Positions 1 through 7,021 are shown, counted from the first letter of the stretch. The stretch: DNA of 9,966 nt from Thermoplasmata archaeon (GCA_021827545.1 JAKAVH010000258.1:1-9966), one strand, 5' to 3'. Numbers and translations: made by a program. Notes: generated from the letters alone by a model not told the origin.

Positions 1-3000
1 CGCCGTTCGCCGGCCGTTCCCTTCCTTCCCCTCCTTGTGGCCGTCTTGATGGCGGTCCCCGTCGGAGGGTCGCTCACGGGAGGTTTGTCGAGTCCGCCAC
101 CGATGGCCGCGGTCAGCGCGGGAGACCCGACCTCGCCGTCGGAGCTGGACCCCGCGCTGGGAACTCTCGGCAACGGCGAGCGCTCGCCGTCCGACGCAAC
201 CCTTGACTGCGTCCCGATCACCGAGACGCAGGTGGTCTGCGCACCGCGTTCCTCCCCGTCTCCGAGCGTGCTCGGCGGGCCGGGCGCGAGCAGTTCCGAA
301 GGCGGCACCGGCCTCACGATCACGAACCCCGGAGAAGGCGACACCGGCGGGGAGAACGGGACCGAAGCCGTCGGCAATGGTACGTGGCTATCGGTGGCGC
401 ATGCCCGCAGTGCGGGCGGTTTCGTTTACGATCCAGTGACTCAGAGCGAGATCCTCTTCGGCGGGATCGCATCGGGGGAGGCCCTCGGCGACACCTGGGA
501 GTACCAGAACGGGAACTGGACCCGGCTGTTCATCGCCTCCAGCCTGAGCGTCCATGCCGGCATCAGCATGGCCTACGATGGCCTCGATGACTATGTCCTC
601 CTGTTCGGCGGGTACCGCGGCGCGCACTACCTCTCCGAGACCTGGACGTACCAGTCCGGGGCCTGGAGCTGGCTGCGAGACCTGCCGGTCTCTCCGGCCC
701 CCCGCGCGGGGGCGGCACTGGCCTACGACCCGGCCGACCATGTCGTCGTGCTCTACGGGGGCTACTCGACGACCCATCAGGGCGGCGCGGTCAGCTCGAC
801 GTACTTCGGCGACACCTGGTACTACGCGGGCGGCTCTTGGACCCAAGCGCCGCTGACAATCTCGCCCGGCCCCCGGGCCAATGCGTCGCTGGTCTACGAC
901 CCCGCGCTCGGCGAACTCGTCCTCTTCGGGGGTGCCTTCAACGGGCGTCCCCTCAACGACACCTGGACGTTCCGGGAGGGCGCCTGGACGGACGCCACCT
1001 CGACCGTCGGCGCGGTCGCGCCGGCCGCCCGTAGTTCGGCGGCCGTCACGTGGGACGATGCGAACCGCCAGATCGTCCTGGTCGGGGGCCAGGGCGCATC
1101 GGGACCGCTCGGCGACGCGTGGGCGTTCCGCGGTGCGAGCTGGCACCTGCTTCCCCCCGGACCTTCGGCCCGCGCCGGAGCGATGATGGCCTACGACCCG
1201 AACCTGGAGCAGGTCGTCCTTTTCGGCGGCACCGGCGGTTCGGGGGCCTACGCCGACGTCTGGCTGTTCGGGGACTCCGGCTGGACACAACGGTCGGCCG
1301 ACGCCCAAATCGCCGCACGGGCGGGGGCCAGCGTCGCGCTGGACGGCGCGACCGGCGAGGTGCTCCTTTTCGGCGGCTCCTCCGAGACGGGATACCTCAG
1401 TGACACGTGGACCTATGCCCGGGGCGTATGGTCACCGGCGCCCGTCCGCGGGGTCGCGCCGCCGCCTCGGGCGAACGCGGGCCTCGCGTACGTGCAGAAC
1501 GGAACCGACCGCACGCAGGGGTTTGTCGTTCTCTTCGGAGGGTACGACGGCGCCTACCTGGGAGACACCTGGGCGTACGCGAACGGGACCTGGACTCCGC
1601 TCGCCGTGACCGACGCCCCCAGCCCGCGGAGCGGGATGGTCCTCTCGCCCGACGGGGCCACGGGCTCGCTCTTCCTCTACGGAGGACTCGGAGCGTCCGG
1701 CTATCTCTCGGACACCTGGCAGTTCAACGCTTCGGTCCCGGGCTGGGCCCCGGTCGAGCGCGCCGGGTCTTCCGGACACGAGTACTCCCCGTCCGCGCGG
1801 GCGTTCGCTTCGTCGACCTTCGACCCCGCGACCGGCGCGGTCCTGATCTTCGGCGGGCTCGGCGAGAGCGGCTACCTCGGCGACACCTGGGAGGTCACCG
1901 CGCCGAACGGCTCCGGCCCCTCGCAGTGGACCGCGTTCTCCGACTCGGGCCCGTCCGCGCGTTCGAACGCGAGCCTGGCATGGAATCCGACGGTCCCGTC
2001 GCCGAGTGCGGTCCTGGTCGGAGGCACGAACCTGACGAACGCCTCCATCAACGACATGTGGAAGTTCGTCGGCGGCACCTGGGAGCTCATCCCGCCCGCG
2101 GCCTCGGAGGGAGGCGGCGGACCCCCCGAAGGTCGCGGGGAGGTTACCGAGGGGGAGACAGAGGCCACTTCGCCGGCCCCCCGATCGGGCGGCGCTTCGA
2201 TCTATAGCCCCTCGGACGGTTACCTGATCGCGTTCGGAGGGTTCGACGGGTCGTCCGTCCGTTCCGACACGTGGGCGTGGATCGTCCTGCTCGCTCAGCC
2301 GATGCTGACCCACCCGGTCGTCGACGCGGGAGTGGAGGTGCAGTACCAGGTCGCCATCTACGGCGGGACGACCCCCTACACGTACGGGTGGGACTTCGGA
2401 GATGGGAACACGAGCACGGAGGCTGCGCCGCTCCACGCCTACGCGACCGCGGCCTCGACCGCGGTCGAACGACCGGTCAGCCTGACCGTCACCGATGCGA
2501 ACGGGAACGTCAGCCGCCGGACCCTCTCCACGTGGGTCTACCCGTCGCTCGTGGCGAGCTGGCACCCCGCAGGATCGTATGCGGAGGTCGGCGTCTCGGG
2601 GGCGTACTCCGCCGAGGTCTCGGGAGGGGCGCCTCCCGTGCGCACCCACTGGGACTTCGGGGACGGAACGAGATCGACCGGTGCCAGCACGAACCACACG
2701 TTCGGTGCCTCGGGCAACTACTCGGTGACCTTCGGGGCGCACAGCTTCGGAGGCACCGCCTCCTCCTCCGCGGCGGGCATCGAAGTGAAGGGCCGCGTGT
2801 CGGTCCAGGTGCAGGCATCCCACCTCGAGACGGACGTCGGGTTCCCGGTGAACTTCACGGCCCATATCTTCGACGGCGTGGGGCCGCACCGGGCCCACTG
2901 GTCGTTCGGAGACGGCGCCGTCGGAGAGACGGCCGAGGCGACCCATACCTACGGTCTCTCCGGGACCTACGAGGTCCACCTCGAGGTCGACGATGCGTTC

Positions 3001-3795
3001 GAACAGGCGGCCGTGGCGACCGCCGTCGTGGTGGTCAACCCACTCCCCTCGATCTCCGCGAGCTCTGCCGCACCGTACCACACCGACATCGGTTTCCCCG
3101 TGCAGTTCTCCGGGGCCGCCGTCGGCGGCACCGGCGATCTTGCCTGGCAGTGGAGCTACGGCGACGGGCAATCCGGCGAGGGAGCGACGGCCTACCACGC
3201 GTTCCGCGAGCCGGGGACCTACACGATCGCCCTCTGGGCCAACGATACGATCGGCGCGTCGTCGGAGACCAGCGTCACGGTCGTCGTGGAACCGCTCCCG
3301 AACATCGACCGGTTCGCGGCGAGCGCGGGCCACGTTCGCGCCGGCGCTATCGTCTCCCTGACCACCGAGGTGTCCGGTGGGGTAGAACCGTACTCGTACG
3401 CCTACAGCGGGTTGCCCGAGGGGTGTGTCGCGAACGATCGCCCGAGCGTCGACTGCCCGACCTCGACCTGGGGGAGCCACGACGTGACCGTCTACCTCAC
3501 GGACGCGGTCGGGGCGCGCGACTCGAGCGAGGTGAGCTTCACCGTCGACGCCTCCCCCACCTCGGTCCTCGACCTCGAGAATCCGGGTTCGTGGGCGGCG
3601 TGGACGATCATCGTCGTGGGTCTGATCGTGCTCGGGGCTGCGGCGGTCTGGGCGTGGCAGCGTCGGGTTCGGGGCTTCGAGGCCCCGCCGCCGGGTCCTG
3701 GCGCCTCCACCGGGACGCAGGGGTCTGTTGAGCGCTCGGTGCCGCAGGGCGAATCGGCCGCCGGCGATGGGGAGCCGAGAGAAGTTCCGCGATGA
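1..3795 (+). CDS. Kelch-repeat / PKD-domain surface protein with C-terminal membrane anchor (5' end outside the window)
   Basis: Probable secreted, cell-surface adhesin or S-layer-associated protein. The frame is open from base 1. A GTG at 37 is a possible start, but it sits inside a hydrophobic run (VPFLPLLVAVLMAVPVGG) that looks like a signal-peptide core, so the true start is upstream. Residue numbers count from that GTG. After a Ser/Gly/Pro-rich segment, twelve kelch motifs (pattern VLFGG...GDTWxYxxGxW) span about 123-749, enough for two six-bladed propellers. Four PKD domains follow, with W[DS][FY]GDG signatures at 785, 872, 955 and 1039, then a fifth Ig-like domain (about 1089-1177) without that signature. 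One transmembrane helix (about 1186-1209) and a basic cytoplasmic tail end the protein. About 18 N-x-S/T sequons suggest glycosylation. The binding partner is unknown. Architecture is clear; role as adhesin is inference. Confidence 0.9.
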   Translation, partial: RRSPAVPFLPLLVAVLMAVPVGGSLTGGLSSPPPMAAVSAGDPTSPSELDPALGTLGNGERSPSDATLDCVPITETQVVCAPRSSPSPSVLGGPGASSSEGGTGLTITNPGEGDTGGENGTEAVGNGTWLSVAHARSAGGFVYDPVTQSEILFGGIASGEALGDTWEYQNGNWTRLFIASSLSVHAGISMAYDGLDDYVLLFGGYRGAHYLSETWTYQSGAWSWLRDLPVSPAPRAGAALAYDPADHVVVLYGGYSTTHQGGAVSSTYFGDTWYYAGGSWTQAPLTISPGPRANASLVYDPALGELVLFGGAFNGRPLNDTWTFREGAWTDATSTVGAVAPAARSSAAVTWDDANRQIVLVGGQGASGPLGDAWAFRGASWHLLPPGPSARAGAMMAYDPNLEQVVLFGGTGGSGAYADVWLFGDSGWTQRSADAQIAARAGASVALDGATGEVLLFGGSSETGYLSDTWTYARGVWSPAPVRGVAPPPRANAGLAYVQNGTDRTQGFVVLFGGYDGAYLGDTWAYANGTWTPLAVTDAPSPRSGMVLSPDGATGSLFLYGGLGASGYLSDTWQFNASVPGWAPVERAGSSGHEYSPSARAFASSTFDPATGAVLIFGGLGESGYLGDTWEVTAPNGSGPSQWTAFSDSGPSARSNASLAWNPTVPSPSAVLVGGTNLTNASINDMWKFVGGTWELIPPAASEGGGGPPEGRGEVTEGETEATSPAPRSGGASIYSPSDGYLIAFGGFDGSSVRSDTWAWIVLLAQPMLTHPVVDAGVEVQYQVAIYGGTTPYTYGWDFGDGNTSTEAAPLHAYATAASTAVERPVSLTVTDANGNVSRRTLSTWVYPSLVASWHPAGSYAEVGVSGAYSAEVSGGAPPVRTHWDFGDGTRSTGASTNHTFGASGNYSVTFGAHSFGGTASSSAAGIEVKGRVSVQVQASHLETDVGFPVNFTAHIFDGVGPHRAHWSFGDGAVGETAEATHTYGLSGTYEVHLEVDDAFEQAAVATAVVVVNPLPSISASSAAPYHTDIGFPVQFSGAAVGGTGDLAWQWSYGDGQSGEGATAYHAFREPGTYTIALWANDTIGASSETSVTVVVEPLPNIDRFAASAGHVRAGAIVSLTTEVSGGVEPYSYAYSGLPEGCVANDRPSVDCPTSTWGSHDVTVYLTDAVGARDSSEVSFTVDASPTSVLDLENPGSWAAWTIIVVGLIVLGAAAVWAWQRRVRGFEAPPPGPGASTGTQGSVERSVPQGESAAGDGEPREVPR

Positions 3796-3799
3796 AGGG

Positions 3800-3814
3800 G
3801 GGTCGGGGCGACCC
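3800..3814 (+). other. Small hairpin after the surface-protein stop codon
   Basis: GGGTCG (3800-3805) pairs perfectly with CGACCC (3809-3814) around a GGG loop, starting five bases after the TGA. No run of T follows, so it does not look like a standard archaeal or intrinsic terminator. It could protect the 3' end of the mRNA or be a chance GC-rich hairpin. Confidence 0.35.
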
Positions 3815-4061
3815 GCACCTCGGCCCTCCGCGCCGGGACCGTGCCGGGCCCATCCTCCGCCCTTCGGCCCCCGCGGGGAGGATCTTCCGCGCCCTGGCCC
3901 CCGGAGCCCGACGACCCCGGCGGACGGCGCCACTTCAGCCGAACGGCTCGACCGCGGGGGGGCGGGAGCGCCGCACCGGGAGCCATCCTCACTCACGATA
4001 GGACGACCGTTTCCGCGCCGGAATTGCGGGGGAATCGCACCGTGAAATACAGTGAACGGAC

Positions 4062-4069
4062 CATTTATG
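4062..4069 (+). promoter_or_regulatory. Probable archaeal TATA box of the small-gene operon
   Basis: CATTTATG lies in the only AT-rich island of the intergenic region and resembles the archaeal TATA consensus. A start of transcription about 25 bases downstream (near 4090-4095) would give a leader of roughly 100 bases before the ATG at 4195. The directly repeated GTGAA at 4042-4046 and 4052-4056, one helical turn apart, lies just upstream where BRE or activator contacts would fall. This is motif reading only. Confidence 0.45.
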
Positions 4070-4103
4070 TCGCGCGCTCCCGATGGGCACCCACAACCAG
4101 CGA

Positions 4104-4130
4104 TCGGGAGACCCGACGAGGCCGAAGGCC
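4104..4130 (+). promoter_or_regulatory. Two tandem triloop hairpins in the predicted 5' leader
   Basis: TCGGG-AGA-CCCGA (4104-4116) is followed three bases later by GGCC-GAA-GGCC (4120-4130). Both are perfect stems with three-base loops, just downstream of the predicted transcription start. They may structure the leader of the operon mRNA. Short perfect stems are common by chance in DNA this rich in G and C. Confidence 0.25.
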
Positions 4131-4182
4131 GAGCGGGGCGATGGCCCCCGGCCCGCGTCGCGGTCTTCGGACCGGGAAAACA

Positions 4183-4188
4183 GGAGGG
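4183..4188 (+). promoter_or_regulatory. Shine-Dalgarno site that fixes the start at 4195
   Basis: GGAGGG ends six bases before the ATG at 4195. It is the best ribosome site in the region and argues against the much longer in-frame reading that begins near 3841, whose extra N-terminal part is Arg/Pro-rich and crosses the predicted promoter. Confidence 0.7.
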
Positions 4189-4194
4189 AAACTC

Positions 4195-4596
4195 ATGGCC
4201 ACAGCGAAGGAAGCGGTGCCCGAACATGCGCCACAGATGGGGATCGGAGGCCGCCCGCTCACCGTCCGCTCGAGCGACATCCGCCCCGGCGGGGCGGTCC
4301 GCATCCACGAGTCCGTCCGGGCCGAGCTCGGTCTCGCGTCGAACACGCTCGTGGAGGTGAACTTCGGGAAGAGGACGCTCGCCCTCCGACTGTTCGCCGA
4401 CGAGCGGATCGGGAGGGACGAGATCCTGCTGCGCGAGCCCGACATGCGGCGTCTCGGCGTCGCCATCGGGGAGCAGGTGGAGATCCGCCCGTACCTCCCT
4501 GCGGCGGTCATCGTGCGCGAAGGCGCGCGGGACCTCGGCCGCGGCATCGAGCGGAAGCTGCGTCCCAAGAAACTCCCGTCCGAAGGAGAGGAGTGA
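4195..4596 (+). CDS. Stand-alone Cdc48/VAT N-domain-like (double-psi beta-barrel) protein
   Basis: 133 aa, first gene of the small-gene operon. Residues about 21-100 follow the pattern of the N-terminal double-psi barrel (Nn) of archaeal Cdc48/VAT: a G-x-V-R-I strand, the ELGL turn (44-47), VEVNFGKRT (53-61), a second half ending in RRLGVAIGEQVEIRPY (85-100). In Cdc48 this module is followed by an Nc subdomain and two AAA ATPase domains; here there is no ATPase, only a basic, charged C-terminal tail (about 103-133). In the ATPase family the N domain binds substrates and cofactors, so this protein could be a substrate-binding adaptor or a competitor of Cdc48, or a DNA-binding AbrB-like barrel. 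The strong ribosome site at 4183-4188 fixes the start. The next gene begins two bases after its stop, indicating co-translation. Fold assignment by eye; function inferred. Confidence 0.68.
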   Translation: MATAKEAVPEHAPQMGIGGRPLTVRSSDIRPGGAVRIHESVRAELGLASNTLVEVNFGKRTLALRLFADERIGRDEILLREPDMRRLGVAIGEQVEIRPYLPAAVIVREGARDLGRGIERKLRPKKLPSEGEE

Positions 4597-4598
4597 AG

Positions 4599-4874
4599 AT
4601 GCCGAACATCGGAGAACGGACCCGGGCCTACGTCCGGGACCGCGGTCCCACCCACCGGCTCGACCAGTATCTCACCGAGCAGATGCCCCGTCTGATCCGC
4701 GAGCACGAGCTCGCGACCGAGGAGCGTATCCGGCCCCTGGACGAGCAGATCGGTCGCCACCACGACCGGATCGCGGACCTGGAGGGCTGGCGGGGAGCCT
4801 CGGTCCGCCGACTCGAGACGATCCAGAAGCGGCTCTCGCGTCTCGAGGTCAAGTACGGCCTAGGGGCGAGGTGA
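4599..4874 (+). CDS. Small soluble coiled-coil protein (paralogue of the 4885 and 5694 genes)
   Basis: 91 aa, no membrane segment. ATG at 4599 follows a GGAGAGGAG stretch and lies two bases after the previous stop; an in-frame GTG at 4593 is possible but worse placed. Residues 23-40 (QYLTEQMPRLIREHELAT) align without gaps with residues 51-68 of the next gene and 56-73 of the gene at 5694, with an invariant proline (P30 here). Residues about 41-88 are charged and helical with spaced leucines and isoleucines (I44, L47, I51, I58, L61, L72, I75, L79, L82), a likely coiled coil. No known domain is recognised. Its neighbours suggest that it pairs with the membrane-bound paralogue by coiled-coil contact. 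The gene is well supported by codon pattern and spacing; the role is unknown. Confidence 0.75.
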   Translation: MPNIGERTRAYVRDRGPTHRLDQYLTEQMPRLIREHELATEERIRPLDEQIGRHHDRIADLEGWRGASVRRLETIQKRLSRLEVKYGLGAR

Positions 4875-4884
4875 GGGAGGAACC

Positions 4885-5232
4885 ATGGTCGACACCATCA
4901 CGGTCGTCGTCGGGGTGCTGGTGGCGATCCTGATCGTCGCGCTGGCCGCGGCGGTCACTTGGATCGTCGCCTGGATACTGCGGGACAGCCGCCGGCGTCG
5001 GGCGTACGAGCGGGCCGGCGTCAGCCACCTGGGTCTCTACTTCAAGGACCGGTTCCCGCACATCGTCGAGGACTTTGACCTGGTCACGACCCGCCGATTC
5101 GATCTGTGGGCCGGGAACGTCTCGGCGCGGCTCTCCACGCTCTCCCACGACATCGACCTTCTCGGGACGGCCCGCCAAGGGCTCGACTCCCGGATGGACC
5201 GACTCGAGCAACGGATCGGAGAGATCGAATGA
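4885..5232 (+). CDS. Single-pass membrane protein with cytoplasmic coiled coil
   Basis: 115 aa. GGGAGG at 4875-4880 precedes the ATG at 4885. Residues about 5-32 form a long hydrophobic helix rich in Val, Ile, Leu and Ala. It is followed at once by a basic stretch (RDSRRRRAYER, 33-43), which by the positive-inside rule places the rest in the cytoplasm. Residues 51-68 (LYFKDRFPHIVEDFDLVT) carry the block shared with the proteins at 4599 and 5694, with the invariant proline at 58. Residues about 72-115 look like a coiled coil ending MDRLEQRIGEIE. It is probably the membrane-bound member of that paralogous trio and would recruit the soluble members to the membrane. Ten bases separate it from the gene before. 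No family name can be given. Confidence 0.75.
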   Translation: MVDTITVVVGVLVAILIVALAAAVTWIVAWILRDSRRRRAYERAGVSHLGLYFKDRFPHIVEDFDLVTTRRFDLWAGNVSARLSTLSHDIDLLGTARQGLDSRMDRLEQRIGEIE

Positions 5233-5257
5233 ACGCTCGCGGACCGGGGGACTCTCC

Positions 5258-5671
5258 GTGACCGACCTCTGGACGTTCCTGGCCGACAACGTCGTCCTGT
5301 TCGTGGTCACCGTAGGCGCGGTGGCCGTCGCGGCGGTCGTCGCGGCGGTGGTCGCCCGCATCCACAGCAACCGCCACCGCGTCCGCATGGCGGAGCTGAT
5401 GATGGAACAGACGAAGCTGCAGATGGCCCAGCGGCGCGACCTGCTCCGCGAGTACTCGAACGCGGCGGTGGTCCTGAACGACTCCGAGCGCGGGCGGATC
5501 GACGCGATCAACGAGGATCTCGCGACGCTCTCGCGGCGGGCGATCGCGCTCATGACCGAGGTCGACGCGCGGACTACCCGGCTCGAGCGAGGGGTCGAAA
5601 TCGCGAAGATGAACACGCAGCTCGACACGATCCGGCAGAACGAGTCGAAACTGTTCGCCCAGCAAGAGTGA
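5258..5671 (+). CDS. Second single-pass membrane protein with long cytoplasmic helical region
   Basis: 137 aa from a GTG at 5258, chosen because it sits just before the hydrophobic segment and has a G-rich stretch (5246-5250) upstream; an ATG overlapping the previous stop at 5229 is in another frame. Residues about 11-33 are a Val/Ala-rich transmembrane helix. HSNRHRVR (36-43) then supplies basic residues on the cytoplasmic side. The rest (about 44-135) is highly charged with Leu, Met and Ile at heptad-like spacing, which fits a long coiled coil. The layout matches the preceding membrane protein, but the conserved proline block is not evident, so it is either a distant relative or only similar in plan. 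It lies 25 bases after the gene before and 22 before the next. Function unknown; probably part of the same membrane assembly. Confidence 0.72.
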   Translation: MTDLWTFLADNVVLFVVTVGAVAVAAVVAAVVARIHSNRHRVRMAELMMEQTKLQMAQRRDLLREYSNAAVVLNDSERGRIDAINEDLATLSRRAIALMTEVDARTTRLERGVEIAKMNTQLDTIRQNESKLFAQQE

Positions 5672-5680
5672 CGAAGAACC

Positions 5681-5687
5681 GAGGTGA
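5681..5687 (+). promoter_or_regulatory. Near-perfect Shine-Dalgarno site
   Basis: GAGGTGA matches the 16S rRNA 3' end closely and lies six bases before the ATG at 5694. It supports independent and probably strong translation of that gene within the operon. Confidence 0.7.
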
Positions 5688-5693
5688 AGCATC

Positions 5694-6068
5694 ATGGCAG
5701 TAGCGGAAGAGAACATCGTATTGGGACCGGAGAGCGAGCCGACCGGGCCGGGGTTCTGGGAGCGCTTCAAGGAGCTCTTCTCGACCGGGTCCGAGTACGC
5801 CGAGGCGGACGCGACGACCCTGCACTACGAGCGACGGCTCTGGGACCGCCGGATCGAGCGCTTCCTCGACTCCTCGCTCCCGGACTACCTTCGCGACTTT
5901 GGGGTGCTCGACGAGGTCGCGCTCCATCTGCGCGATCAGCGCGTTTCCGACCTCACGAACCGCTCCGGGGCGCTGCTCGTGTTCGTGCAGACGCTGGACC
6001 GTGACGTGACGGTCCAAGAGGAGCGGCTCGCGGCGGTCGAGCGCGCGGCGAAGAAGAAGTCGTCGTGA
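5694..6068 (+). CDS. Soluble helical protein, third member of the paralogous coiled-coil trio
   Basis: 124 aa, no membrane segment. An excellent ribosome site (5681-5687) fixes the start. Residues about 1-50 are a variable N-terminal extension with an aromatic amphipathic stretch FWERFKELF (21-29) that could touch the membrane surface or a partner. Residues 56-73 (RFLDSSLPDYLRDFGVLD) align without gaps with the shared block of the genes at 4599 and 4885, with the invariant proline at 63. The remainder (74-118) is helical and ends in a lysine-rich tail (AAKKKSS). Its stop overlaps the start of the next gene by four bases (GTGA). I read it as a soluble partner of the membrane-bound paralogue. 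No known domain is recognised. Confidence 0.75.
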   Translation: MAVAEENIVLGPESEPTGPGFWERFKELFSTGSEYAEADATTLHYERRLWDRRIERFLDSSLPDYLRDFGVLDEVALHLRDQRVSDLTNRSGALLVFVQTLDRDVTVQEERLAAVERAAKKKSS

Positions 6069-6460
6069 GGGCGGGGCAGGGGATGGCGGCCCGTCGAGCT
6101 TCCACCGGACTCGGGGCGACCGACCCGCGGGTCCTTGCCGGGATCGTCGCGAGCTACGTCGCGTCGCATCCTCGCCAGCCGGAGCTCTCCCAGGGACTCG
6201 ACGACCTCGCGCGCTACCTCGGGGCGCGCGGGATCCGAGACGTGAGCCGGGACGAACTCGAGCGCTCCGTACTCGTCCACTGGTCCCGGCTCGAGTGGGA
6301 GAAAGAGCTCCGCGGAAGGGAGGCGGGCCTGTTCGCGGACCATCCCGATCCCCGTCCGGTGCGCCGGCGCCACGGTCAACCATTTTGCCCCGCTTGCGGG
6401 ATGTTCAAGGACCATCGGAAGGAGTGCCCGCGCTGCGGGCATCTCGAACTGACGCTCTGA
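6065..6460 (+). CDS. Helical protein with C-terminal zinc ribbon
   Basis: 131 aa if it starts at the GTG at 6065, which overlaps the preceding TGA as GTGA and suggests translational coupling. An in-frame ATG at 6083 after a G-rich run would give 125 aa and is an equal alternative. Residues about 18-90 are mostly helical and charged, with no known domain. The C-terminus carries a zinc ribbon, CPAC (108-111), nine residues, then CPRC (121-124), so four cysteines are spaced to hold one metal ion. Such ribbons serve protein-protein or nucleic-acid contacts in many archaeal proteins, so the role here is open. Its tight coupling to the coiled-coil gene before it suggests that the two products are needed in fixed ratio. 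Confidence 0.78.
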   Translation: MRAGQGMAARRASTGLGATDPRVLAGIVASYVASHPRQPELSQGLDDLARYLGARGIRDVSRDELERSVLVHWSRLEWEKELRGREAGLFADHPDPRPVRRRHGQPFCPACGMFKDHRKECPRCGHLELTL

Positions 6461-6488
6461 AGGAAACGAGAACGAAGGAGAGACGACC

Positions 6489-6998
6489 ATGCTGCTGAAA
6501 TCGGAAATGAACGGCTGGGATGTCCAGTACGGCACTGGCGAGAAGATCGGCACGGTCCGGGACCTTGTCGTCAACACGACCGCGCGCCGCTGGCCGGTGA
6601 CCGGGATCGTGCTCACCCACGGTCTCTCACGCCGTCGCCGGTGCCTCGACGTGCCGACCGACGAGCTGGCGGTGGAGGCGCGGGACCACCGTCTCGTTCG
6701 GCGGGGTCGCACCCCGATCCACGAGGAGGCGGTCGATACTTCCACGCCCGACCACCTGGTCCTCGGTTCGCTCGAGGGAGCGAAAGTGTACTCTCGCGAT
6801 GAGCAGTACCTGGGTCGGGCCTACGATTTCGCGATCTCGACCGCTCCCGCTGGCGGTTGGCTTGTCTGGAAGTTCCTCGTGCGACCGAGCGATGCCCGGA
6901 GCGCACGGCTAAGGCTCCGCGTGGGAGACATCGCCGAGATCTCGAGGGACCGGATCGTTCTGAAGGCGTCCAAGGACGAACTCCCCGACGCTCGCTGA
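6489..6998 (+). CDS. Tandem PRC-barrel domain protein
   Basis: 169 aa. GGAG at 6477-6480 lies eight bases before the ATG. Two PRC-barrel-like domains can be seen. The first covers about 3-70, with GTGEKIGTVRDLVVN (15-29) and a VPTDEL strand turn. The second covers about 94-162, with LEGAKVYSRDEQYLGRAYDF and ending VGDIAEISRDRIVLK. Each shows the usual start (residue pair before a G-x-x-V/I-G motif) and an ending valine-rich strand. PRC barrels occur in ribosome maturation factor RimM, photosynthetic reaction centre H subunits and, in haloarchaea, the cell-division proteins CdpB1 and CdpB2. Here the protein sits 28 bases after the zinc-ribbon gene, in a run of membrane coiled-coil genes, so a scaffolding role at the membrane is plausible. 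Domain call fairly sure; role inferred. Confidence 0.75.
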   Translation: MLLKSEMNGWDVQYGTGEKIGTVRDLVVNTTARRWPVTGIVLTHGLSRRRRCLDVPTDELAVEARDHRLVRRGRTPIHEEAVDTSTPDHLVLGSLEGAKVYSRDEQYLGRAYDFAISTAPAGGWLVWKFLVRPSDARSARLRLRVGDIAEISRDRIVLKASKDELPDAR

Positions 6999-7004
6999 AC
7001 GGTA

Positions 7005-7018
7005 CCGGCCCCTGCCGG
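7005..7018 (+). other. Hairpin between the PRC-barrel gene and the small membrane protein
   Basis: CCGGC (7005-7009) pairs with GCCGG (7014-7018) around a four-base loop, in the 23-base gap before the ATG at 7022. No ribosome site is visible in this gap. The hairpin could set the ratio of the two products or be a processing site. It may also be chance in GC-rich DNA. Confidence 0.3.
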
Positions 7019-7021
7019 CCC

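Larger units (their letters stand above)
3796..4194. other. 399-bp non-coding stretch between the surface protein and the small-gene operon
   Basis: No convincing gene is visible on either strand. Open frames crossing it are Arg/Pro/Gly-rich and lack ribosome sites, as expected of non-coding GC-rich DNA. It holds a hairpin directly after the upstream stop codon, an AT-richer island near 4042-4070 that I read as a promoter, and two small hairpins in the presumed leader. No T-rich terminator was found, so where the upstream transcript ends is not clear. Confidence 0.6.

Noticed and set aside
2271..3731. 486-residue open frame in a second + frame inside the PKD region
   Set aside because: Arg/Gly-rich shadow of the real frame, in which the repeated W[DS][FY]GDG signatures show the true reading.
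3841..4194. N-terminal extension of the Cdc48-N-like gene from an upstream in-frame start
   Set aside because: The extra 118 residues are Arg/Pro/Gly-rich, cross the TATA-like island and have no ribosome site, while ATG 4195 has a GGAGGG at six bases.
1432..4308. 958-residue open frame on the - strand
   Set aside because: It runs antisense through the kelch/PKD gene and the intergenic region, is rich in Arg, Gly, Val and Asp, has no domain pattern, and is the usual antisense shadow of a GC-rich gene.
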